64,000 nt of DNA from Minicystis rosea (GTDB taxonomy: Bacteria; Myxococcota_A; Polyangia; Polyangiales; Polyangiaceae). Location: the NCBI GenBank assembly GCA_001931535.1, contig CP016211.1, forward strand, positions 12,322,377 to 12,386,376, written 5' to 3'. Within the stretch, counting starts at the first letter, position 1; each line of letters opens with the position of its first letter. The notes beneath the pieces were generated by a model. The model made no database searches. It saw nothing but the letters and a program-made list of their open reading frames with translations, and was not told the origin of the DNA. Shown piece by piece: positions 1-7,029 of this stretch. The translations under genes and the position numbers were made by a program.

Positions 1-207
1 GAACCCGCAGATGAACCAAAGGCCCTTGTTGATGCGTTCGTCCGAGAGCGCATCAGCCCACGCGCGGGGCTCCTCGAAGAGCTCGGCGAGATACCCCGCG
101 ACGACCGTGTCGGGCAGCTCGTCCCAGGGCACCATGGGAAGAGGATCGGTGAAGGAGTGCTCGACCCATTCGGCGAAGGTGGGAATGATGTCTTCGGGGT
201 CGGTCAT
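1..207 (-). CDS. hypothetical protein, 5' part only (cut by left edge)
   Basis: An open frame on the minus strand starts with ATG at 207 and runs off the left edge, giving the first 69 residues. It begins MTDPEDIIPTFAEWVEHSF and is acidic and Trp-rich, with no recognisable motif. Codon use fits the genome, with G/C at most third positions, whereas the plus-strand frame over the same bases reads as Ser/Arg-rich noise. The next leftward gene upstream ends at 264, so the two may be co-transcribed with a 56-bp gap. No function can be assigned from this fragment. Confidence 0.6.
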   Translation of the reverse strand, partial: MTDPEDIIPTFAEWVEHSFTDPLPMVPWDELPDTVVAGYLAELFEEPRAWADALSDERINKGLWFICGF

Positions 208-263
208 GGCGGGATCGGTGAGGATGGTACCCGACGGGACTCGGTGCCGCCGGGAAAACGCGC

Positions 264-1118
264 TCAGCTCTCCGCGATGATGTCGATGCGCTTGGCCTTC
301 GGGAGCGCCTTCACGTGATTGTTCTTCCAGAGAATGCCCGCGATTCTCCGGATCTGATCTCGGGGGGCACCGAGGAGCCGCTCCAGCACCAGCGCTCGTC
401 CGTCTTCGAGGCTCACGAGCTCGGTGTCGTCTCCGTCGTCCGCGCCGACGAGCTGGAAGTCGACCCGTCTCTGTCGCGGGTGCGCATTGATGACGAGGCC
501 GAGTCGCGTTCCTTCCGGTGCGGTTTTCAAGGCCGAGAGCACGATGGGCTCGATCCGCTCGAGCTCGCCGTTGAGCCACAAAAGCCCCTTTTTCACCGCC
601 GCGAGCGAGGGTTTCTTCGTGGAGAGCTCACAGCGCTCGTAGAGCCCCGGCCCTTCCGGCTTCTCCTTGGCGAGCGCCTTCGCGAGGCGCGCGTCCGGCT
701 TCACCCCCTTTGGCGCGGCGGCCCAGCTCGCTTCGTCGTGCAGCCGCCGGAGGCGCTCGGCGTTGTCGGACGTGACGAGGACCTCTCGAATCTTCCAGGG
801 CTTCACGTCGAGCGCTTCCAACCGCGTCTGGACGGCGCTCGCGTCCTTCTTCGTTTTCGCGCCGAAGCTCACCGTCACCACCCCGCAGCCGATGGCGGTG
901 TCGGTCCAGGGCACGTCCGCGGCGGCGATCGCTTTCTTCACCAGCGGCGCGGCGTCCTTCTCGTCGAAGAGATGCTCGTCCTCGCGCAGGAGCGCCCGCG
1001 GTGGAGTGAGCCGCAGCCGCACGCCCGTGCCAGGAGCGCGCCCCGACACGGCCGCGAGCTGTATGGTCACGAGGCCTGCCTCCTCGGCAACGACGTAGTT
1101 TGCGGCGGGCGCCTTCAT
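264..1118 (-). CDS. hypothetical protein, 284 aa
   Basis: This is a soluble, charged protein of 284 residues without signal peptide or membrane segment. I chose ATG 1118 because a GGAAG ribosome-binding sequence lies about 5 nt before it; the frame stays open to 1151 but that extension is Ser/Arg-rich and lacks such a site. The middle part is Lys/Ala-rich and helical (around 95-190), and the C-terminus has alternating hydrophobic strands (about 205-260). I do not recognise the family. It precedes the partial gene at the left edge in the same direction, and about 210 bp separate it from the metallophosphoesterase upstream. Confidence 0.75.
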   Translation of the reverse strand: MKAPAANYVVAEEAGLVTIQLAAVSGRAPGTGVRLRLTPPRALLREDEHLFDEKDAAPLVKKAIAAADVPWTDTAIGCGVVTVSFGAKTKKDASAVQTRLEALDVKPWKIREVLVTSDNAERLRRLHDEASWAAAPKGVKPDARLAKALAKEKPEGPGLYERCELSTKKPSLAAVKKGLLWLNGELERIEPIVLSALKTAPEGTRLGLVINAHPRQRRVDFQLVGADDGDDTELVSLEDGRALVLERLLGAPRDQIRRIAGILWKNNHVKALPKAKRIDIIAES

Positions 1119-1330
1119 ACAGCTTCCATCATCGCTTCGAGAGCGATACACGAGGCCGTGTGGCGTGCGGCAGAGACGAGCAAGGGTCCTTGGATCATGC
1201 TCGGTCTTCTACTGCACCTCGATGACGGAAGCAGCGCGACAACCGTCGAAGACGTGCTCGAGAGAAGGAGCTGACGCACGTCAATCGCCCCTTCGAGCGG
1301 GGCATTCGCGTCATCCCCCGAGGCGAGCTG

Positions 1331-2812
1331 TCAGACGGCGTCGCTCGTGGCGCCGTCGGTGTGGGGCTTGGGCTCGCGGCGTGGGGGCGGGGGCTCGGTG
1401 GACTCCGCGTCGCCGAGGAGGGTTTGGCCGTCCCACCAGAAGAGGCCGCCGTGGAGGGCGTCTCCTTCGCTCGTGAGGAGCAACAAGGGGCGTTTGGCCA
1501 AGACCGGCTCGGTGCAGCGTTGATCGCGGAAGGCTGGGCACCAGGAGCCGCTGTTGCCACGGAAACATGGAGTCTCGTCGCCCTCCCAATGGCCGAAGGG
1601 ACGGTGTGTGTGGCCCATGCACACCGCGCGCACACCGTGGATGGCAAACAGCTCTTTCACGCTCGAAGGGGCGGTGTCGTAGCTGCGGAGATCCGGTTTG
1701 GGCACGACGAGCTCGTACACGGCGACGGCGGACAGGGCGAGAATCAGCACGATGCCGGCCGCGAGCACGCCGCCGGCGAGCCCGGCGCCGACCATGAGGG
1801 CGATGACGAGGAGCAGGATGGCCAGACGATCGAGCCAGAGCTCCCGCAGGATGGGGAGCATGGTGCGCTCCGCCGGCGTGGCCGCGAGGGCGAAGGTGCG
1901 ATCGATGGCTTCATCGTCGGCGCCCGTCTCGGCGCGCGCCAGCTCACGGTTCTCGGCGACCCAATCCTCGTCGTGGCGATGGCGCCAGATCTCGATGGCC
2001 GTGCGCACGCTCCCCCAGAACCAGGTGCGCATGATGTGCCGGTGCGAGAGCGCATAATGCTCCCACCAGTGCTGCAGATAACCGACCAAGCCCAGATAGA
2101 ATGTCTCTTCGTAATAGGGGTTGAAATACCCCATGCGCGAGCCCGTGCGCTTGAAGGCGAGCTTGCCCATCTGGGGGTGGATGCGGGACCGTGATCGGGT
2201 GACGGGGAGCATCGGATAACGGACGCCGCTGAAGATGTCGTATTGACTGCCGTGCTCGAGGTAGATGCCGTCCTCGGTGACGTGGAACCAGGCGCGGAAG
2301 CGGACGCGCTCTTCCAAGGCTCTCGCGTCGAGCGGGCGATCGATTGCGGCCGCGAGGCGGCCGAGCTCCTCGCGGATGGCATTGCGCACGCCGGGCCAAC
2401 ACAGCTCGACGTCGTGGTTGCCGGACATGAACAAGATGCGATGTCCCGCGGCCAGGAGGCGGGCGGCGGCGGCGAACCAGACGGGGTGATCGGTGATGAT
2501 GCGCCGAACGTGCTCGGCACAGCCGGCTTCGTCGACGGGGAACTCGTCGAAGCTGCTGTGACCGTCCTTCACCCACGGCGCGTCGAAATCGAGGACATCG
2601 CCGTTGTAGACGATTTCGATCTCGTCGGCGCCCCGCGTGGCCAAGAGGTGATCGACGAGCTTCGCGAAATCGTCGTCGGGGTGATATTCGGCCCGGCGGT
2701 AGCGCATCCAGAGGGGATCGCGATCGTCTTGGGGGTGAGCTTGGCTCAAATGGACGTCGGACAGGATGGCGGTGTGTCGCCGCAATGCGCTCTTGGGCCT
2801 TCGCACGGACAC
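1331..2812 (-). CDS. membrane-anchored calcineurin-like metallophosphoesterase
   Basis: The order of metal-binding motifs is that of the calcineurin-like phosphoesterase superfamily: SDVH near residue 18, GDVLDF, GNHD, a later HG and a terminal GHTH. These ligate a two-metal centre that hydrolyses phosphomono- or diesters. After the first motifs, a strongly hydrophobic stretch of about 45 residues (LAILLLVIALMV and following) gives one or two membrane passes before the GHTH motif, so the enzyme is likely membrane-attached. The frame is open up to a TTG at 2971 that touches the stop of the upstream kinase. That extension is encoded by a 10-bp tandem repeat, so I prefer the GTG at 2812 (or 2806), shortly before SDVH. 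The substrate is unknown. Adjacency to the kinase suggests co-transcription. Confidence 0.85.
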   Translation of the reverse strand: MSVRRPKSALRRHTAILSDVHLSQAHPQDDRDPLWMRYRRAEYHPDDDFAKLVDHLLATRGADEIEIVYNGDVLDFDAPWVKDGHSSFDEFPVDEAGCAEHVRRIITDHPVWFAAAARLLAAGHRILFMSGNHDVELCWPGVRNAIREELGRLAAAIDRPLDARALEERVRFRAWFHVTEDGIYLEHGSQYDIFSGVRYPMLPVTRSRSRIHPQMGKLAFKRTGSRMGYFNPYYEETFYLGLVGYLQHWWEHYALSHRHIMRTWFWGSVRTAIEIWRHRHDEDWVAENRELARAETGADDEAIDRTFALAATPAERTMLPILRELWLDRLAILLLVIALMVGAGLAGGVLAAGIVLILALSAVAVYELVVPKPDLRSYDTAPSSVKELFAIHGVRAVCMGHTHRPFGHWEGDETPCFRGNSGSWCPAFRDQRCTEPVLAKRPLLLLTSEGDALHGGLFWWDGQTLLGDAESTEPPPPRREPKPHTDGATSDAV

Positions 2813-2920
2813 GGGATTCGAGGTTGTGCGGGTTCCGTGCCAGGACGTCTCCGCGCGTCGAATCGGCGCACGCCGGCCGGAGAGACGCGAGCACGCGTGA
2901 GGACGAAACGCGGGCGGTGA

Positions 2921-2960
2921 ACGATGGGAAACGATGGGAAACGATGGGAAACGATGGAAA
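2921..2960. repeat. 10-bp tandem repeat, four copies
   Basis: Four consecutive copies of ACGATGGGAA (the last is ACGATGGAAA) lie between the stop of the kinase gene (2968) and the preferred start of the metallophosphoesterase. A 10-bp period is not a multiple of three, so copy-number change would shift the frame, which argues that this stretch is not translated. Confidence 0.9.
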
Positions 2961-2967
2961 AGCGCGC

Positions 2968-4953
2968 TCAATCCGGCCGGCCGCGGGTGGATACGGCGGC
3001 GGGCGGCGGCGTCTCGTGGGTGCCCGGGCCTTCGAGCACGGCGCCGTTCTCGACGAGGACGGTAATGCCATCACGACAAGGGCGGACCGCGACGAGGCGA
3101 CCTTCGGCGGCGGGATCGAGCGGGACGCGCGTCCATGTCGCTTGTCGCCGTTGGAGCAGCCGCGCCTGCCCGCCGACGGCCCAGGCGAGGCCGTCTTCGT
3201 CGAGGACGACACCCGTGAGATCACGGGTGGTCTGGACGGCTTCGAGCGTGGCCGTGGGCGGCGCGCTCAGGCCGGGCAGCGCGGCCGGGGGCGAGATACG
3301 GAGCGCGTGGCCGCCGCTGCCGACCGCGTAGGCGCCGCCGTCCGGCGCGGCCGTGGTCGCGTAGAGATGGCCGGTGCGACCCCAGCGAATGGGGCGCACC
3401 TCGCCGCCGCTCACCTCGAACAACGCGCCCTGCGCGCCGCATAGGACGATGGCGCCGCCCGCGAGCCGCGTGACGCCGTGCAGGCGCGGCGTGCCGTCGA
3501 TGCTGCGGATCTCGGCCGGGCCGGCGCTGGGGAGATCGACGAGCACGCCGACGGGGCGCGAGAGGCGCTCGCCGCAGAACAAGATGCCGTGCTCGTCGGC
3601 GTGGGCGCCGAGGAGGACGAGATCGCGATCGACGATGGGGAGGCGCTCGGCGCCGCCGGATCGCGTGATCGTCATGGCGAAGCCGCCGTCGCCGTAGATG
3701 AGCAGCTCGCCGCGCGGGCCGCGTCGGACGCCGCGCACGTAGCGCGCGTCGACGCCGCTCGGGAGCTGCATCGCGGCCCACACGCCGCGCGCGAAGCGGT
3801 AGAGGCCGTGCAGCCCGACGGCCACGATGGAGTGCCGATCGGCCGCGATCACCGCGGCGCGCAGGCGCTCGCCCGCGAGCGGTTGGCCGGTCATGCGCCA
3901 GTCGGGGTTGGGGACGTTGACGGTGATGCGCGGCGCCGTGTTGACGATGGGCGCGAAGGTGGCCGACTCGTCGAGGTGCGTGCGGCTGCCGGCCTCGTCG
4001 AGGAGCGGCTCGACCTGCTCCCAGAACTCGCGGATGGAGCCGTGTCGCACCGCCGGATCGGCGCTGAGCGCGCGGCCGATCTCGCGATCGAGCGCGGCGC
4101 AGAGCTCGGCGCGATCGCGGAGCTCGCGCGGGACGGTGGCGTGCACGCGCGTGAGCGAGGGGCGATCGCCGGTGAGCATGCGCGCGACCACGCGGATGGG
4201 CGTGTCGCCGTGCTTGAGCGGGAAGGCCTCGGTGCCGCAGAGGACCTCGAAGAGCACCGACGCGAACGAGAACACGTCGGTCTGCGCGCTCACGCGGGTG
4301 TTGCCCATCTCGAACTGCTCGGGCGGCGCGTAGCCGAGGCTCGCGCCGGCGACGGAGATGGTCTTGTTGGTGCTGAGATCGGGCAGCTTCACCAGGCCGA
4401 AGTCGGTGACCTTGGCGATCTCCTGCCCGTCGTGGTGCGTGAGGAGGATGTTGGAGGGCTTGAGATCGCGGTGGACGATGCGCTGCTCGTGCACGGCGTG
4501 GAGCGCGCGCGCGACCTGTCGCATGAGGCGGCGCACGCGCGCGATGGGGAGGCCGAAGCCGCCGTGGCTGCGGATGACGCTGGCGAGCGTCTGCCCGTCG
4601 ACGTGCTCCAGCGCGATGAAGGGCAGCTCGATGCTCTGATCGCGGACGCCGGTGGCGAACACGCCGTAGTCGTAGAAGCGGACGATGTGCGGGTTCGGCG
4701 AAGGGACGGAGGCGAGGCGCCGCAGGACCTCGGCCTCGCGCTCGAAGCGACGGAGCGCTTCGCTGTGCACGCACTCGGGCCGGAGCACTTTGACGACGAC
4801 CCAGAAGCCGTCGGGCTCACCGTAGTTGGCCTTGTAAACCCAGCCCTGGCCGCCTTCGCCGATGACCTCGCGGAGGTGGTAGCGCACGCGGGCCGGGCTC
4901 TCGATCACCGAGCCCAACATGGCGTCGCGCAGCTCCAAACCCGAGATCACCAC
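2968..4953 (-). CDS. Hanks-type Ser/Thr protein kinase with long C-terminal sensor-like region
   Basis: The N-terminal ~300 residues form a complete protein kinase domain. Visible elements are the glycine loop GEGGQGWV (32-39), the ATP-binding Lys55 in VVVKVL, HRDLKPSN with catalytic Asp163, DFG with metal-binding Asp184, and an APPEQ segment. There is no obvious transmembrane helix. Residues ~330-650 hold repeated Gly-rich strand patterns such as LHGLYRF and GGHALRIS, resembling a beta-propeller, so this half may sense a ligand or partner (inference). The start is GTG 4953, with a TGATAG hexamer 6 nt upstream and no ribosome-binding site; ATG 4920 is the alternative. The metallophosphoesterase follows on the same strand. 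Confidence 0.92.
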   Translation of the reverse strand: MVISGLELRDAMLGSVIESPARVRYHLREVIGEGGQGWVYKANYGEPDGFWVVVKVLRPECVHSEALRRFEREAEVLRRLASVPSPNPHIVRFYDYGVFATGVRDQSIELPFIALEHVDGQTLASVIRSHGGFGLPIARVRRLMRQVARALHAVHEQRIVHRDLKPSNILLTHHDGQEIAKVTDFGLVKLPDLSTNKTISVAGASLGYAPPEQFEMGNTRVSAQTDVFSFASVLFEVLCGTEAFPLKHGDTPIRVVARMLTGDRPSLTRVHATVPRELRDRAELCAALDREIGRALSADPAVRHGSIREFWEQVEPLLDEAGSRTHLDESATFAPIVNTAPRITVNVPNPDWRMTGQPLAGERLRAAVIAADRHSIVAVGLHGLYRFARGVWAAMQLPSGVDARYVRGVRRGPRGELLIYGDGGFAMTITRSGGAERLPIVDRDLVLLGAHADEHGILFCGERLSRPVGVLVDLPSAGPAEIRSIDGTPRLHGVTRLAGGAIVLCGAQGALFEVSGGEVRPIRWGRTGHLYATTAAPDGGAYAVGSGGHALRISPPAALPGLSAPPTATLEAVQTTRDLTGVVLDEDGLAWAVGGQARLLQRRQATWTRVPLDPAAEGRLVAVRPCRDGITVLVENGAVLEGPGTHETPPPAAVSTRGRPD

Positions 4954-5171
4954 GCCACGCTATCAGAGGTTCGCACGCGAATGCGGAGCAGACGCACGCA
5001 GCGCACGGAAGCGACGCGCGTCGATGCGGGCCCATCCGATGCGCGCACCGATGTGCTCGTCGAGCTCACGCGAGATGCATGCGCATTCCTCGATGCTCAC
5101 GATGGCCTCGGGAGAATACCGGAATGATGCAGGAGGGCTGTCTACCTCGCATGTCGTCGGAGGCGGACGGA

Positions 5172-5190
5172 AGGCCGGATCGTCCGGCCT
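5172..5190. terminator. hairpin downstream of trxA (terminator-like)
   Basis: AGGCCGGA and TCCGGCCT form a perfect 8-bp stem with a 3-nt loop. It lies 160 bp past the trxA stop and beyond the repeat block. There is no T tract, so intrinsic termination is only likely. Confidence 0.4.
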
Positions 5191-5199
5191 AGGCGATGG

Positions 5200-5350
5200 G
5201 GCCGCGTGCTGCCGGCCCCATCATGCTCAGCGCTCGTCCAGTGCGAGCACGGGCTGCGTGCGGCCCATCGTGATCAGCGCTGGCTCGTCCAGCGCGGGGC
5301 CGCTCGCGGCCCCATCGTGATCACGGCCGCTCGCGGCCCCATCGTGACGA
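5200..5350 (-). repeat. dispersed palindromic repeat, four degenerate copies after trxA
   Basis: Read on the minus strand, the trxA stop codon TGA is itself the first base triplet of a unit whose core is TGATCACGATGGGGCCGC followed by GAGCGGCC. Four copies follow each other, two nearly perfect and two decayed, separated by spacers containing CTGGACGA. Each intact core contains GGCCGC-GA-GCGGCC, a short stem with a 2-nt loop. The same unit occurs inside the PAS gene (11912-12155) and at the msrC stop (14900). Confidence 0.8.
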
Positions 5351-5677
5351 TCAGCTCACGCCGAGGAGCTTGACGAGCTTGTCGCGGGTCGTGAGACCGA
5401 CGTGCTCGCCCGTCTTCTGGCCGCCGCGGAACACCATCACGGTCGGCACGCTGCGGATGCGGTATTTCTCGGCGATCGGGCGCGCGGCGTCGATGTCGAG
5501 CTTGCCCACCTTGACCTTGCCTTGGAACTCGTCCGCGACCTTCTCGACGATGGGCGCGAGGGCTTTGCACGGGCCGCACCAGGTCGCGGTGAAGTCGACC
5601 AGCACCGGGAGGTCGGACTGCAGGACCTCGGACTCGAAGTTGTCGTGGGTGAACTCGTGGACATTCTTGCCGGCCAT
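5351..5677 (-). CDS. trxA: thioredoxin
   Basis: This 108-residue protein has the thioredoxin fold signature: WCGPC with redox Cys34 and Cys37, followed by the cis-proline loop SVPT. It is the usual size of bacterial thioredoxin and keeps cytosolic disulfides reduced using NADPH through thioredoxin reductase. The frame is open to 5899, but the extension is Arg/Pro-rich and not thioredoxin-like. ATG 5677 gives the typical N-terminus MAGKNVHEFTHDNF and is preceded by GGGAGC about 6 nt upstream. The stop codon is fused to the first copy of a dispersed repeat. No reductase gene is in the window. Confidence 0.95.
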   Translation of the reverse strand: MAGKNVHEFTHDNFESEVLQSDLPVLVDFTATWCGPCKALAPIVEKVADEFQGKVKVGKLDIDAARPIAEKYRIRSVPTVMVFRGGQKTGEHVGLTTRDKLVKLLGVS

Positions 5678-5851
5678 GGCGTAGCTCCCTGCCCGATGCC
5701 GGCCTCGGCGCGGGCTGCGCAACGCGGGCGGCTCGGGGTGAGGGGCAACAGTAACCGCCGACCCCTGCCCCGGCAAGGCCCGGTCCGCCCGCACGCCCAT
5801 GCGGTGATGACACGCGCGTGCGCCGCTCTGTCGTGCTGCTCGCCCGTCCGC

Positions 5852-5857
5852 TACGCT
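5852..5857 (+). promoter_or_regulatory. candidate -10 hexamer, leaderless start
   Basis: TACGCT lies 7 nt before the ATG at 5865 and no ribosome-binding sequence is present. Transcription starting about 6-8 nt after this box would give a transcript beginning at the start codon. A -35 box is not clear. Confidence 0.4.
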
Positions 5858-5864
5858 CCGCCGC

Positions 5865-7001
5865 ATGAGCGGATGGGAGACGAGGATCGCCACGGGCAAC
5901 CCGCAGGCGGATCAGATGACCGTGGAGCAGCACCGGCAAGCCGCAGCGGCGCAGGGGCTGTCCTTCGACGCGCAACCTTTGCCGGGAGGCGGCTTCCACG
6001 TGCGTGCATACGTGGCCGCACCGGGCGGCTATCCGCAAGGCTACCCGCAGCAGCAACAACAAGCGTACGGCCCGCCGATGGGCGGCTACCCGCAGCAGCA
6101 ACAGCAACAGTACGGCGCCGCGCCGAGCGGCTATCCGCAGCAGCAACAGTACGGTGCCGCGCCGAGCGGCTACCCGCAGCAGCAAGCGTATGGGACGCCC
6201 GCGTATGCGGGCGGCGGCGCGGTGTTCACCACGTCTTCGTCGGCCGGCGGTGGTGTGGTCGTGGGCGGCGCGTCGGCTGCGCCCGCGCTCACGACGGACC
6301 GGGTGAAGTACCTGCGCAAAGTTTACGGGCTGCTCTTGGCGAGCGTGGTGATCGCCGGCCTCTCCGGGCTCGCGGCCACGACGCTCGGGCCTACGGAGGT
6401 GATGATATCGCCCGAGGGACATCGCGTGGCGGTGCCGATGATCACGGCCATCCTGCTCAGCAGCCACGTCGCGATGTACGCGGCGTTCGGGCTCTTGTTC
6501 GTGGGGACGCTGGTGGCGAGCGCGGTCTCCAAGGTGAAGGGCGTCAACCTCGTGGCGCTCTTCGGCGTGGCCGCGCTCATCGGCGTGGAGCTCGCGCCCA
6601 TGGTCTTCGTCGCGAAGTTCTACGCGGGCCTCGGCAGGACGATGAGCCCGGCGCCCGTCCTCGGCGCGTTCCTGATCACGGGCAGCGTGTTCGCGGGCGC
6701 GACGAGCTACGTGTTCATCACCAAGAAGGATTTCTCCTATCTTGGCGCGACGCTCAGCATGGGCTTCTGGGTGGTGTTCATCGGCGCCATCGTGGCCGCC
6801 TTCATCAGCAGCGAGGTGTTCACGCTGGCGATCTGCAGCGTGGGCGCGATCGTGGCGGGGGGCATGCTGATGCTCCAGACGAGCCGGATCCTGCGGTCGA
6901 GCGAGATGGATGACGCGGTCGGCGATTGCCTCGCGCTCCTGGTTCAGCTCCGCAACCTGTTCATGTTCATCCTCCGCATCCTCATGAGCTCGCGCAGGTA
7001 A
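5865..7001 (+). CDS. Bax inhibitor-1/YccA-family membrane protein with Q/P/Y-rich N-terminal domain
   Basis: The C-terminal ~230 residues contain about seven hydrophobic segments (from near LLLASVVIAGLSGL to the final helix). They end in NLFMFILRILMSSRR, the usual NLF..LLRIL tail of the BI-1/TMBIM/YccA family, whose members form calcium-leak channels or modulate FtsH-type proteolysis. Unlike ordinary members, this one begins with about 145 soluble residues. These include a tandem low-complexity tract of GYPQQQQ- and YGAAPSGYPQQ-type units (about residues 54-115) and a Gly/Ser/Val stretch. Such tracts are prion-like and may mediate self-association; that is inference. Start ATG 5865 has an adjacent TACGCT box and no ribosome-binding site. 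It converges on the DUF2169 gene, whose stop is 17 bp away. Confidence 0.88.
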   Translation: MSGWETRIATGNPQADQMTVEQHRQAAAAQGLSFDAQPLPGGGFHVRAYVAAPGGYPQGYPQQQQQAYGPPMGGYPQQQQQQYGAAPSGYPQQQQYGAAPSGYPQQQAYGTPAYAGGGAVFTTSSSAGGGVVVGGASAAPALTTDRVKYLRKVYGLLLASVVIAGLSGLAATTLGPTEVMISPEGHRVAVPMITAILLSSHVAMYAAFGLLFVGTLVASAVSKVKGVNLVALFGVAALIGVELAPMVFVAKFYAGLGRTMSPAPVLGAFLITGSVFAGATSYVFITKKDFSYLGATLSMGFWVVFIGAIVAAFISSEVFTLAICSVGAIVAGGMLMLQTSRILRSSEMDDAVGDCLALLVQLRNLFMFILRILMSSRR

Positions 7002-7003
7002 TC

Positions 7004-7029
7004 CCGCGCGGGGCGTGTCACGCGCGCGG
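7004..7029. terminator. short hairpin between convergent genes
   Basis: CCGCGCG (7004-7010) pairs with CGCGCGG (7023-7029). It overlaps the stop codon of the leftward DUF2169 gene and follows the stop of the rightward gene. There is no T tract. Confidence 0.3.

Larger units (their letters stand above)
4954..5350. other. intergenic stretch with repeats and hairpins
   Basis: No gene is seen between the kinase start and the trxA stop. The right half (about 5200-5350) holds four degenerate copies of the dispersed GATGGGGCCGC repeat, read on the minus strand directly after the trxA stop codon. A compact hairpin lies at 5172-5190. The left part carries the short kinase promoter region. Confidence 0.7.

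Noticed and set aside
1165..1476. Possible small gene between the unknown protein and the metallophosphoesterase
   Set aside because: The frame is Arg/Gly-rich, overlaps the 3' end of the phosphoesterase in antisense and lacks a ribosome-binding site.
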